NCBI RefSeq assembly: GCF_014892575.1
Contig: NZ_JADBGI010000007.1
Span: forward strand, 1 to 64,000
Direction: 5' to 3'
From: Nocardiopsis coralli
GTDB lineage: Bacteria > Actinomycetota > Actinomycetes > Streptosporangiales > Streptosporangiaceae
DNA length: 64,000 nucleotides
This document shows, in pieces, positions 17,651 through 26,035 of the stretch. The translations under genes and the position numbers were made by a program. Below the pieces are notes generated by a model. That model ran no database searches. It was not told where the DNA came from and saw nothing but the letters and a program-made list of their open reading frames with translations. Every line of letters starts with the position of its first letter. The first letter of the stretch is position 1.

Positions 17651-18536
17651 GGCCCGAGCCGATGAGGGCCACGGCGCCCGCGCACACCACAAGGCCGGCC
17701 AGCCCCGTCGCGGTCGGGGCGGTCCCGAACATCGCCCAGGCCCACAGCATGGTCGTGGGCGGGGTCAGGTACAGCAGCCCGGAGACCCGGGCCACGTCCG
17801 AACGGGCCAGCACCATCCAGTAGAGCGCGTACGCCCCCAGGTTGGAGAGCAGCGCCAGCCACACGACCGCACCCCAGAACAGCGGTTCGGTCGGCGGTGT
17901 GAAGGTTCCGGTGGCCCCCGCGACCACGGTGAACAGGACCGCCGAGACCCCGGTCTGCACGGCCAGCGCGGGCAGCAGGTCGGCGCAGGGGCGTGCCCGG
18001 CGTTCCAGCAGGGTGCCCGCCACCAGGGCCAGCATGGCCGCGAAGGGGAGCAGGTGGGCCCAGGCGGAGGCTCCGTCGGCTGATCGGAGGTCCCCGCCGA
18101 CCACGAGCGCGACCCCGACCACGCCGACACCGAGCCCCAGCGCCTGTGTGCGCGCGACGCGCTCGCCCAGCAGCAGGGAGGCGAGGGAGGCGCCGACGAT
18201 CGGTTGCAGCGCGGCGATGAGCGCGCTGGTCCCGGCGGCGACCCCCTGTTCGGCGGCGGCGCCCACACCCCACAGGTATCCGGCCTGGGTGAGGAGGCCG
18301 ATGACCCCGTGCCAGAACACGTCCCGGCGTGCCATGCGCCGCCGCAGGACGAGCACGAGGGCCCCGAGGAGCGCGGCGACCAACAGGAAACGCCATGCCA
18401 GCAGCGCCGTGGCGGACGCACCGGCCAGGTCCCGGGAGGTGCCGATCTCCGCCCCGATGAACCCCGAGCTCCACAGCACCACGAGCCCCGCGCTCAGCAG
18501 CGGCAACCCGGGCCTCCGGGGGCGTGGCTCGGTCAT
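17553..18536 (-). CDS. EamA/DMT-family transporter
   Basis: A 327-residue protein with about ten hydrophobic helices in two EamA repeats (VLWSSGFIGAEIG start; GTSALIAALQPIVGASLASLLLGE in repeat one; RVSGLLYLTPPTTMLWAWAMFG in repeat two). Such drug/metabolite transporters export amino acids or small metabolites. ATG at 18536 is chosen because the two TetR-type sites lie just upstream. The C-terminal ~30 residues (RRRCGPEGGG onward, Pro/Arg-rich) are read antisense to the deaminase gene and look like an accidental read-through tail caused by loss of an earlier stop. Divergent from, and probably repressed by, the adjacent TetR. Confidence 0.88.
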   Translation of the reverse strand: MTEPRPRRPGLPLLSAGLVVLWSSGFIGAEIGTSRDLAGASATALLAWRFLLVAALLGALVLVLRRRMARRDVFWHGVIGLLTQAGYLWGVGAAAEQGVAAGTSALIAALQPIVGASLASLLLGERVARTQALGLGVGVVGVALVVGGDLRSADGASAWAHLLPFAAMLALVAGTLLERRARPCADLLPALAVQTGVSAVLFTVVAGATGTFTPPTEPLFWGAVVWLALLSNLGAYALYWMVLARSDVARVSGLLYLTPPTTMLWAWAMFGTAPTATGLAGLVVCAGAVALIGSGLRPRRRCGPEGGGSPRPAPAPARAPEHRGPRR

Positions 18537-18571
18537 GGCGCTCCTCCTTCGGCGGTCGGGGCCGGGTGGAT

Positions 18572-18629
18572 TAACCACACCGGTCGGTATACCTGTGCCC
18601 CTGCATGGTAACCACACCGGTCGGTATAC
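18572..18629. promoter_or_regulatory. Two 21-bp direct repeats in the eamA-tetR divergent promoter
   Basis: The 21-base sequence containing CACACCGGTCGGTATAC occurs at 18572-18592 and again, identical, at 18609-18629 (37 bases apart, about three and a half helical turns). ACCGGT is a palindromic core. The location between the divergent transporter and TetR genes makes these probable binding sites of that TetR protein. Confidence 0.75.
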
Positions 18630-18646
18630 TTGAGCCGTAGCCCGAC

Positions 18647-19270
18647 ATGACCTCACGCACCGAGGAGACGCCGATGGCCCTGGCCGGGTCCGAACCCGCC
18701 GCGCTTCCCCAGTACACGCCGACCACGCCCGCCGGTCGACGCGTGCTGGACGCCGCATCCCGCCTGTTCTACGACCGGGGCATCAACAGCGTCGGCATGG
18801 ACCTGCTCGCGGAGGAGGCCGGGGTCACCAAGAAGACCATCTACGACCGCTTCGGATCCAAGGAGATCCTCGTGGCGGCCTACCTCTACCGGCGCGACCG
18901 GTACTGGCGCGAGTGGCTCACCGGCCGCCTCGACCCCGACGCCCCCGCGGGCGAGCGCATCCTGGCCACCTACGACGCCCTCGACGAATGGCTGCACCAC
19001 GAGAACCCCCGCGGGTGCGCGATGGTCAACGCCACCGTCGAGATCACCGACCCGGACCACCCCGGACGTGCGGTCGTGCGCTCCCAGAAGCAGTGGATGC
19101 GCGAGCTCTACGCCGACATGGCCCGGGAGGCCGGCCTGGACGAGCCCGACGCGGCCGGCGGCACCCTGCTGATCCTCGGGGAGGGCGCGACGACCGCCTT
19201 CAGCAGCGCCGGGGTCGAGGAGGCCGCGCGCCTGGCCCGTGACACGGCGGCGCGCCTCTACGGGCTCTGA
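18647..19270 (+). CDS. TetR-family regulator
   Basis: A 207-residue TetR protein. The N-terminal DNA-binding domain reads RRVLDAASRLFYDRGINSVGMDLLAEEAGVTKKTIYDRFGSKE (given in parts: recognition helix VTKKTIYDRFGSK, about residues 62-74). The C-terminal ligand domain includes GCAMVNATVEI, a motif common in this subfamily. ATG 18647 is used; ATG 18674 (MALAG) is possible. It faces the EamA transporter across two identical 21-bp repeats, so it most likely controls that gene and itself. Ligand unknown. Confidence 0.87.
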   Translation: MTSRTEETPMALAGSEPAALPQYTPTTPAGRRVLDAASRLFYDRGINSVGMDLLAEEAGVTKKTIYDRFGSKEILVAAYLYRRDRYWREWLTGRLDPDAPAGERILATYDALDEWLHHENPRGCAMVNATVEITDPDHPGRAVVRSQKQWMRELYADMAREAGLDEPDAAGGTLLILGEGATTAFSSAGVEEAARLARDTAARLYGL

Positions 19271-19337
19271 TCCGCGCCGGGCAGTGGCCCGGGGTGTGCC
19301 TTCTCACGGGCCGGGAACGCCGCATCGGCGGTACTGT

Positions 19338-19351
19338 ACCGTCTGGACGGT
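19338..19351 (+). promoter_or_regulatory. Palindrome upstream of GNAT gene
   Basis: ACCGTC (19338-19343), TG, GACGGT (19346-19351) is a perfect 6+6 inverted repeat 42 bases before the chosen GNAT start. The form resembles TetR-type operators; the regulator is not identified. Confidence 0.5.
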
Positions 19352-19392
19352 TCAAGCAACCGGACGTACCGACAGCACCGACCTGGAGCGTG

Positions 19393-20094
19393 ATGCCCGT
19401 GACCCCGAGCTCCGCCGACGCAGCCGCCGCGGACGTGCACGAACGACAGCGACCCGAGCCGGGTACCGCCGAGCGGCCCGCGCGCCCGCAGGCCAGGCTC
19501 GCCCTGCACAGCGAGGTCGGTGACGTCGCCGAGGTGCTCCGCCGCGCCTTCATCGGCGACCCCTTCATCGACGCGCTCTTCCCGGACCCCGACGAACGCC
19601 CGCGCCGGGCCCGCCGCCTGTTCGCCGTCCAGACCGCCTTCGAGTACCTGCCGAACGGTCTGGTCGAGGTCGTCGACAGCGGGGACCGCATCGTGGGCGC
19701 CGCCCTGTGGGCGACCCCCGGGACCCCGCGCATCACCCGCACCCTCAGCAGCCTGCGCTCGGCGCCGCACCTGGTCGAGACGCTGGGCCTGCGGCGGATG
19801 GTGTCCTTGGGCGCCTTCGTGCGGGACTGCGCGCGTCACGTGCCCGACCGCCCGCACTGGTACCTCGCCGACCTGGGAACCACCCCTGAGGCACGGGGCA
19901 CCGGCGCCGGCGGGGCGCTCCTGCGGTCCGGCCTCGGGCGTGCCGACGCCGACGGCCTGCCGGTCCACCTGGAGTCCAGCAAGGCCGAGAACATCCCGAT
20001 CTACGAGAAGTTCGGGTTCCGTGTGACCGGGACGGTCCGGATGGCCGACGGCCCCGAGCTGTACGCGATGCTGCGCGAGCCGGAACGGGGCTGA
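19393..20094 (+). CDS. GNAT-family N-acetyltransferase
   Basis: A 233-residue acetyltransferase. The acetyl-CoA-binding motif is LADLGTTPEARGTGAGGALL (about residues 158-177), followed by VHLESSKAENIPIYEKFGF, which is the usual C-terminal strand/helix pair. The first ~35 residues are low-complexity and probably disordered. I chose ATG 19393 (MPVTPSSAD) rather than the upstream ATG at 19294 because that would place the palindrome at 19338-19351 inside the gene. It follows the TetR gene by 122 bases on the same strand but its own promoter region seems likely. Acceptor substrate unknown. Confidence 0.82.
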   Translation: MPVTPSSADAAAADVHERQRPEPGTAERPARPQARLALHSEVGDVAEVLRRAFIGDPFIDALFPDPDERPRRARRLFAVQTAFEYLPNGLVEVVDSGDRIVGAALWATPGTPRITRTLSSLRSAPHLVETLGLRRMVSLGAFVRDCARHVPDRPHWYLADLGTTPEARGTGAGGALLRSGLGRADADGLPVHLESSKAENIPIYEKFGFRVTGTVRMADGPELYAMLREPERG

Positions 20095-20115
20095 CCGGAA
20101 GGCGGGCGGGCCGGC

Positions 20116-21057
20116 CTAGTGCTCGACCTGCTCCTCGTGCACCCGGGCGATCTCCCGCGCGCCCTCGGCGTTGGTGTGGATGTCGGGGCCGACGTCGGTG
20201 TCGCACATCCAGGTCCAGTCGCAGACCCGCTGCACGTTGAGCGGGAGCCCGGTGGTGCTCTCCTGGGGCACGTCGAACTCCCCGGAGTCGAAGCGGGCCT
20301 CCACGTCGGCCACGTCGATGTCCTGTTCGGCGTAGGCCGACCGCAGGGTGTCGTTGAGCTGTTCCAACACCCCGACGGCGTAGTCGACCACCCCGCGCCC
20401 GTCGGGGAGCTCGCCGCCGGGTGTGCCCGGGTCGGGGTCGTCGACGTGCTCGACCGCCCAGGGTGCGAGGAACGGGTTGTAGTAGGTCATCCCGACGATC
20501 TGGGTGTCCGGGCCCGCCGCCTCGCGCAGCCGTTCGGTGACCTCGGGCAGTTCGTCCTCGACCTGTTCGAGCCCTTCCTCGACGCAGTCGGTGTCCAGGT
20601 TGGAGGCGTCGGCGGGGTCGCTCAGGTCGACCTGCTCGAAGCAGCCGGCGAGGTTGTTGATGCCCAGGCTCAGGGTGATGAGCTCGACATCGCCCTCGTT
20701 CTCCTCCAGGAAGTCCTCGGCCGTCTCCACCTGCGAACCGCCGTCGTAGCGGTCACCGCAGGCCGGGTTGCCGCCCTCGAGGAAGCTCGAGGTCGTCTCG
20801 CCGCGGCAGCCGGCCCGCTGGTGTTCGAGCTCGTGGCCCTCCTCGGCCAGCGATGCGGTGAGGAAGTCGGTGTAGGCCTCGTCGGTCTGCTCGGGCAGCC
20901 CCTCGCCGTCGGGCTGGACCCCCACGGTCAGGGAGTCGCCCACCGACAGGTACCGGTCGGCGCCGGTGCCCTCGTCCTCCTCGGAACCGGGGACGGAGCA
21001 GGAGGCCGCGGCCAGGGCGAGGACCGCGGTCAGGGCCGCGGTGGGGATGGTTCTCAC
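20116..21057 (-). CDS. Secreted SGNH/GDSL hydrolase lipoprotein
   Basis: A 313-residue exported esterase-like protein. GTG 21057 gives a signal peptide with lipobox (LTAVLALAAASC, Cys about residue 19), and GGGAG lies at ribosome-binding distance; the longer open frame upstream is not used. SGNH blocks are present: VGDSLTVG (Ser nucleophile), the Gly block in AGCRGETTS, LSLGINN (Asn block) and the terminal DIHTNAEGARE (Asp and His). Six or more Cys suggest disulfides, as in the Streptomyces-type extracellular lipase fold. The enzyme is predicted to sit on the outer face of the membrane and hydrolyse an acyl or acetyl ester. Specificity unknown. Confidence 0.87.
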   Translation of the reverse strand: MRTIPTAALTAVLALAAASCSVPGSEEDEGTGADRYLSVGDSLTVGVQPDGEGLPEQTDEAYTDFLTASLAEEGHELEHQRAGCRGETTSSFLEGGNPACGDRYDGGSQVETAEDFLEENEGDVELITLSLGINNLAGCFEQVDLSDPADASNLDTDCVEEGLEQVEDELPEVTERLREAAGPDTQIVGMTYYNPFLAPWAVEHVDDPDPGTPGGELPDGRGVVDYAVGVLEQLNDTLRSAYAEQDIDVADVEARFDSGEFDVPQESTTGLPLNVQRVCDWTWMCDTDVGPDIHTNAEGAREIARVHEEQVEH

Positions 21058-21504
21058 GGGATGCTCCCAACGGTGCACGTGATGTGTCTTGGGGCATCCC
21101 CCGTGGTGCCGGGGGAGGGAGGGACCCATCGGGGACACCGTAGGACATGGGCCCTCCGGGCGTTCCGCCCCGGGTCCTGCCGACGCCCCCTCACCTACGG
21201 AACGGTCCCCGCTGCGCGGTGCGCGTGCCCCACCCACGCCCCGTTTCACACGCGAGCGCCGGCGAGTGTGTGACACGGGGCGGATACAGGTCCTGCCCCG
21301 AATCAAGGTGCAGGTTTCCTGAGTCCGGGGTGAGTGCGTATCCGTTCCGTCTGGGGCACTCGCCGACGCTCGCGCCCCGGGCGGAACGTCCTTGGGGTGC
21401 CCGAGGCGGAACGTCCTCGGGGCGCCGGAGGGGATGTCCCCGGGATGTCCCGGGGAACGTTCTGGGGGATCCCGAGGCAAAGCGGTCCGGAGCGCCCGGG
21501 ACCC
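21058..21504. other. Intergenic region with short GC-rich repeats
   Basis: 447 bases between the SGNH hydrolase start and the epoxide hydrolase stop. The half next to the hydrolase presumably holds its promoter, though no clear -10/-35 pair stands out. The other half contains the 25-base degenerate repeats listed separately. No convincing gene. Confidence 0.5.
21383..21478. repeat. Short degenerate tandem repeat, period about 25
   Basis: GCGGAACGTCC occurs at 21381 and again at 21406, each followed by T/C-GGGG; related GGGATGTCCC and GGGGAACGTT blocks continue to about 21478. The repeats lie directly downstream of the epoxide hydrolase stop (21505, minus strand) and could form alternative hairpins there. 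Confidence 0.6.
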
Positions 21505-22656
21505 CTACCGGTAGTCGGCGGCGAACGCCCGCACGTCGGCGGTGAGCAGGTCCGGCGCCTGCGACGCGGCGAAGTGCCCGCCCCGCTCGTACCTCGTCCA
21601 GTGCACGATCGTGTTGGAACGCTCCGCCAGCGTCCGGTACGGAGCGTCCCCGGGGAAGAGCGCCACCGCCGTGGGCACCCCCGAGTCCGCGCCGCCGAAG
21701 AACGCGTCCCCGCCGTCCTTGTAGATGCGCGCCGCCGACCCCGAGGTACGCGTGAACCAGAACAGCGAGACGTGCGTGAGCACCACGTCCCGGTCCACCG
21801 GCGGTTGGACCCCGCGTGCCGGGTCGTAGTCGACGAACCACTCCAGGTTCCACGCCAGCAGCCCGGCGGGGGAATCGGTGAGCGCGTAGGCGATGGTCTG
21901 CGGGCGGGTGGAGTTGACCGCCGCGTACCCCTGCCGCTCCTCCCAGTCGGACTCACCCGTGTAAGCAGCGGCCTGCTCCTCCTCGGTGAGCCCGGCCATG
22001 GGGTCCTCGGCGGTCCAGTCGAGCATGGACGCCGACACCAGGCCGTTGACGTGCACGCCCATCACCCGGTCGGGCGCCAGGCGTCCCATCTCCGGTGAGA
22101 CCAGCGAACCGAAGTCGCCGCCCTGCGCGAGGTAGCGCTCGTATCCCAGGCGTTCCATGAGCGTGTTCCAGGCGCGTGCGGTGCGGGTGATGCTCCACCC
22201 CGGTTCGGTGGTGGGCCCGGAGAAGGCGAACCCCGGGGCCGAGGGGACCACCACGTGGAACGCCGGCTCGTCCGGGGCGCCGTGCCCGCGCGGGTCCGAG
22301 AGCGGACCGATCACGTCCCAGAACTCGGCGACCGTGGCCGGCCAGCCGTGCGTGAGGATCAGCGGTACCGCCTCCGGTTCGGGCGAACGCACGTGCAGGA
22401 AGTGGATGCGCTGCCCGTCGATCTCGGTCGTGAACTGCGGGAACGCGTTGAGCCGCGCCTCCGCGGCCCGCCAGTCGTATCCCGTGCGCCAGTACTCGGC
22501 CAGCTCGCGCAGGTGGTCGCCGGGCACCCCGTAGGACCACCCCACCCCGGGCAGGGAATCGGGCCACCGGGTACGGGCCAGGCGCTCGTGCAGGTCCTCG
22601 ACCTCCTCGGCGGCGATGTCGATACGGAACGGGTGGATCGCGGTGTCCTCACTCAT
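21505..22656 (-). CDS. Epoxide hydrolase (alpha/beta fold, EHN domain)
   Basis: A 383-residue epoxide hydrolase. It begins with the N-terminal EHN domain (residues ~5-105: HPFRIDIAAEEVEDLHERL, WRTGYDW), then HGWPATVAEFW (oxyanion loop), the nucleophile Asp in QGGDFGSLV and the terminal catalytic His in ERGGHFAAS. The enzyme opens epoxides with water through an Asp ester intermediate and is probably cytoplasmic, as no signal peptide is present. ATG 22656 (MSEDTAIHPF) is preferred over the further upstream Met at 22698. Monocistronic. Natural substrate unknown. Confidence 0.93.
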   Translation of the reverse strand: MSEDTAIHPFRIDIAAEEVEDLHERLARTRWPDSLPGVGWSYGVPGDHLRELAEYWRTGYDWRAAEARLNAFPQFTTEIDGQRIHFLHVRSPEPEAVPLILTHGWPATVAEFWDVIGPLSDPRGHGAPDEPAFHVVVPSAPGFAFSGPTTEPGWSITRTARAWNTLMERLGYERYLAQGGDFGSLVSPEMGRLAPDRVMGVHVNGLVSASMLDWTAEDPMAGLTEEEQAAAYTGESDWEERQGYAAVNSTRPQTIAYALTDSPAGLLAWNLEWFVDYDPARGVQPPVDRDVVLTHVSLFWFTRTSGSAARIYKDGGDAFFGGADSGVPTAVALFPGDAPYRTLAERSNTIVHWTRYERGGHFAASQAPDLLTADVRAFAADYR

Positions 22657-22740
22657 GCCCCGATCCTGTCCCATGATGAGGACAGATCCCGGCCGCAATG
22701 CCCTGGAACGACCGGCCCCGGCCCCACCACGGGACCCTCC

Positions 22741-23703
22741 TCAGGCGTCGTGGCGGAACAGGTACGGCGGCCGGTGCGCGAGCGGGCCCTCCGCCGCCGC
22801 CAACGCCAGGGCACCATCGAGCGCGTCCCCGGCCGGGTCCACCAGGCGGGCGTCGGGCACCCGGCGCAGCACAGCGGCCCGGAACGGGTCGGAGACCAGC
22901 GCGCCCGCGTCGAAGAGCCGTCCGCCCCACGAGAACGTGCGCTCCAACCCGGGCGAGGCCGCCGCGGCCGCCGTCTCACCCAGGTGTGTTCCGGCCTCCC
23001 GCCAGATCCGCCGGGCCACCGCGTCGCCCTCGCGCGCCGCCTCGGCCACCTCCGGCGAGAACGACGCCAACAGGGACGAGGTCGCGTCCTCGCCCCGGTA
23101 CACGCGCACCTCCAGCTCACGCACCCCGCCGAAGCTGCGTTCCGCTCGGGCGAGCAGGGCCGCGGAACCGCCGGGCAGCCCGTCCAGCGCCAGCAACGCC
23201 CGGCGCAGCCCCTCCTGCCCGATCCAGGCGCCGCTGCCCCGGTCGCCCAGCAGGTACCCCCACCCGTCGGTGCGGCGCCACAACCGGTGCAGGTCCGTGC
23301 CGAGCGCCACCGATCCGGTCCCGGCGGCGACCACCACCCCGGGACGCCCGCCCAACGCACCCGCGTGGGTGGTCAGCGCGTCGGCCGCCAGGAGCACGTC
23401 CCCGACCGGGAAACCCGACCGCAGCAACCGCACCAGCTCTTCGGGGTCCTCCACCAGGTCGGGGAGCCCGGTGAGCCCCACCGCGACCCGGTCGAAACGC
23501 TCGGTGCCCGAGCGGTGCGTTGCCTCCCGCAGCAGGTCGAGGATCCGGGGCACCAGCCGCGGCACGTCGATCCCGCCCCGCACCCGGGGCACGGCGGCCG
23601 TGTCCTCCGCGCGTACCTCGGACCCGCCGCAGCGCGCCGCGACCCGCACCCCGCCACCGCCGACGTCGACCCCGGCCAGGGCGGTTCCCGGGCCCGCGCT
23701 CAC
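22741..23703 (-). CDS. BadF/BadG-type N-acetylglucosamine kinase
   Basis: A 320-residue sugar kinase of the ASKHA fold. VDVGGGGVRVAARC near residue 14 is the phosphate-1 loop (slightly atypical, with GGGG in place of DGGGTKT), VVAAGTGSVALG is phosphate-2, and GWGYLLGDRGSGAWIG is the family signature. It should phosphorylate N-acetylglucosamine with ATP. The GTG start overlaps the TGA of the GH89 gene (GTGA), so the two are translationally coupled. Released GlcNAc would be trapped as GlcNAc-6-phosphate or related sugar phosphate. The atypical first loop makes substrate less than certain. Confidence 0.85.
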   Translation of the reverse strand: MSAGPGTALAGVDVGGGGVRVAARCGGSEVRAEDTAAVPRVRGGIDVPRLVPRILDLLREATHRSGTERFDRVAVGLTGLPDLVEDPEELVRLLRSGFPVGDVLLAADALTTHAGALGGRPGVVVAAGTGSVALGTDLHRLWRRTDGWGYLLGDRGSGAWIGQEGLRRALLALDGLPGGSAALLARAERSFGGVRELEVRVYRGEDATSSLLASFSPEVAEAAREGDAVARRIWREAGTHLGETAAAAASPGLERTFSWGGRLFDAGALVSDPFRAAVLRRVPDARLVDPAGDALDGALALAAAEGPLAHRPPYLFRHDA

Positions 23704-25841
23704 CGCGGGTCCCCGTACCGGTCGAGCAGGGCACGGGAGCGTTCCACCACGCCACCCGGGCCGGCCTCGTCCTCCGGTCCCTCGTCCAGGAACCGGGCGG
23801 CGCGCTTCTGCAGGCGCTCCTCCAGCCGCGCCTCCGCGCCCTCGCGGTCGGAGAGCGCCGCGTCGAGCCCCTCGGCCCACATCCGCCACCGGTCGCGGTA
23901 GTAACCGCCGACCAGCCCGGACCACAGGCGCCCGGCGTAGTCGTCCAGGAACGGGCTCTCGGGGGTGTCCCACACGGTCAGCAGCCGGCGTGCGTTGTCC
24001 ACCATCACCGCACATTCGTCGGCGTCCCCGCCCCACGAAGCGGCCTTCTCCTCCCACTCACGGAAGGTGAACTCCGGGCGGGTGGCCAGCAGCGCCTCCA
24101 GGTCGGTGAACAGCCCCAGGAACCGTTCCACCCGCTCCGGGCCCGCCGCCCCCTCGCGCAGCGCGTCCTCCACCAGGTCCAGGTGCAGGCGGTCGGCCAC
24201 CCGTGCCAGGACCGCCGTGGCCACCTCCACCAGGTCGTGCCCCAGCGGCCCTCGCGCCAGGTCCGGGTCGCGCTCGGCCGCCTCCACGAGGTCCGCCCAG
24301 GCCCGGTGCAGCACCGCAGGGTCGTACCAGACCAGCCCCTCGACGTCGGCGCGCAGCCGTTCCGGTTCGGCCAGGTCCCCGTAGCCGGGGGACAGGGCCA
24401 GCACCCCGTTGAACTGCTCCGGGAAGATGCGCACCCCGCGCGCCCCGTAGACGGTCGCGTTCAGTCCCTGCCAGGCCCGCAGCAGCGCCGGATCCCGGTC
24501 GGGCCCGTAACGCTGTTCCACGAAACCGGGCAGCCAGTCCCGCGCCACGTCCTCGACCGGGTTCCACGCCTGGTCGGCGACCAGCTCGAAGAAGGCCGTG
24601 TTGTTGTGCGTGGCCTCCATCGCCAGCCCCACACCGACGGGCGGGGTGGGGGCCCGCCGCGCCCGGTTCAGCCCGTCCACCGCGCCCTGCAGGTCGCCGA
24701 TGGGGTCGGTGCGGCCGCCGAAGTTCAGCAGCGAGCACCACATCCAGGGTTTGCCGGAGAAGGCGTCGAAGCGTTCCCACTGCGGATCGGCCTCGGCCCA
24801 CAGATCGAGCACGAGCAGGCGTTCGTCCGGGATCGAGTCGAGGAACGCGCGCACGCGCTCGTCGCTCCAGAAGTCGCGCTGGTACGAGAACGGCCAGGCC
24901 TGCAACACCCACACCGCCTCGGGATCGGCCGCCGTCAGGCCCGCCAGCGTCGCCCCGGCCACCGTCCCCGGGTAGGCGGGGTCGGTCTCCACCGGAGGCA
25001 TCTCGATGAAGGGGTCGGCGGCGTAGCGGTGGTCGGTTCCGAGCAGGTCGATCTGGCAACGGGTGACCTGCTCGGCCAACCGTGCGTACAGCGGGTCGGA
25101 GGGGGAGAGCACCTCGGTGACGAAGCCGTGCCAGGTGCGCGGGGTCGTGCGTTCCGGCGCCAGCTGCGGGGGCACGTGACCGGTGAAGGACGGCAGCACC
25201 GGGCGCATACCGAAGGCACGCTGGCGTTCCAGGATCCTCCGGCCCAGTTCGAGGTGGGTGTCGATCCAGTCCGAGGGCAGGGGCCCCGCGAACCCGTCCA
25301 GGTTGCCCATGTACTGCCAGGGCAGGTAGGAGGGCCCGCCGAGGAAGGCGCGCACCGTCTCGTCGTCCAGCCCCAGCCGGGTGTAGGCCTCGCGCAGCAC
25401 CGCTTCGTGGCCGACCAGCGACAGCGGTGCGGTGACGCCGTGGAGCGCCATCCAGTCGATCTCGCGTTCCCAGTCGGCCCAGCCCCAGAACGTGCTCGTG
25501 TAGCCGTAGGTGCAGAAGTTCAGGTAGTAGGTCTGCTCGATCGAGGCGTCCCCACGGGTGAGAGGGGCATCGGGGAAACGTGTGGTGTCCAGGGGCAGCG
25601 GGGTGTCCCAGCCGACCGAGCGCGAGCAGACCCGGCGCAGGTAGGTGTGGAGCCCGACCGCGGCCGCCACCCCGTCGGTGGCCCGCACGGTCAGGGGGCC
25701 GCCCTCGCACCGGTACGCGAAGGAGCGCCGCGCGGCCTCCAGGCCCTCCCACTCGATCGGGGGCCGCCCCTCGCCGAGCACCCGGTCGGCCAACCCGGAC
25801 GCGGCCCGCGCCCAGTCCGGCCGTACTGCGTCCGCCGCCAT
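23700..25841 (-). CDS. Alpha-N-acetylglucosaminidase (GH89, NAGLU-like)
   Basis: A 713-residue GH89 enzyme that removes terminal alpha-linked GlcNAc. Characteristic segments are YYLNFCTYGYTSTFWGWADWEREIDWMALHG (in parts: NFCTYGYTSTFWGW, residues ~105-118), PWQYMGNLDGFAGPLP, VLPSFTGHVPPQL and WCSLLNFGGRTDPIGDL; the catalytic Glu residues are in EQRYGP or neighbouring segments and I cannot pin them exactly. No signal peptide is visible, so it acts in the cytoplasm, on imported oligosaccharide. First gene of a two-gene unit with the sugar kinase, divergent from an ABC importer across 194 bases. This strongly implies a shared catabolic role. Confidence 0.9.
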   Translation of the reverse strand: MAADAVRPDWARAASGLADRVLGEGRPPIEWEGLEAARRSFAYRCEGGPLTVRATDGVAAAVGLHTYLRRVCSRSVGWDTPLPLDTTRFPDAPLTRGDASIEQTYYLNFCTYGYTSTFWGWADWEREIDWMALHGVTAPLSLVGHEAVLREAYTRLGLDDETVRAFLGGPSYLPWQYMGNLDGFAGPLPSDWIDTHLELGRRILERQRAFGMRPVLPSFTGHVPPQLAPERTTPRTWHGFVTEVLSPSDPLYARLAEQVTRCQIDLLGTDHRYAADPFIEMPPVETDPAYPGTVAGATLAGLTAADPEAVWVLQAWPFSYQRDFWSDERVRAFLDSIPDERLLVLDLWAEADPQWERFDAFSGKPWMWCSLLNFGGRTDPIGDLQGAVDGLNRARRAPTPPVGVGLAMEATHNNTAFFELVADQAWNPVEDVARDWLPGFVEQRYGPDRDPALLRAWQGLNATVYGARGVRIFPEQFNGVLALSPGYGDLAEPERLRADVEGLVWYDPAVLHRAWADLVEAAERDPDLARGPLGHDLVEVATAVLARVADRLHLDLVEDALREGAAGPERVERFLGLFTDLEALLATRPEFTFREWEEKAASWGGDADECAVMVDNARRLLTVWDTPESPFLDDYAGRLWSGLVGGYYRDRWRMWAEGLDAALSDREGAEARLEERLQKRAARFLDEGPEDEAGPGGVVERSRALLDRYGDPR

Positions 25842-26035
25842 CGCTCCCCCTGGGGTGTTGCCCGCCTCACACCGAGTTCCGTACAGTACTCATCCGACTC
25901 GAACAGCGGCAAGAGCAGCGGGAACGGGGACACCGGGCCGCCCGGCGCCCTCCGACCCGGACACACGCGCGGCGCCGCCGCGGCCGGGGAGGACCCCCGC
26001 CACCACCGGCCGGTCCCCACTGCAGGGAGAGAGCA
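25842..26035. promoter_or_regulatory. Divergent promoter region of the GH89 and ABC importer operons
   Basis: 194 bases between two divergent operons of one pathway. A 9-base palindrome GTACAGTAC lies at 25881-25889 close to the GH89 start and may be part of an operator. No regulator gene is adjacent, so control may be by a distant protein. Confidence 0.4.
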
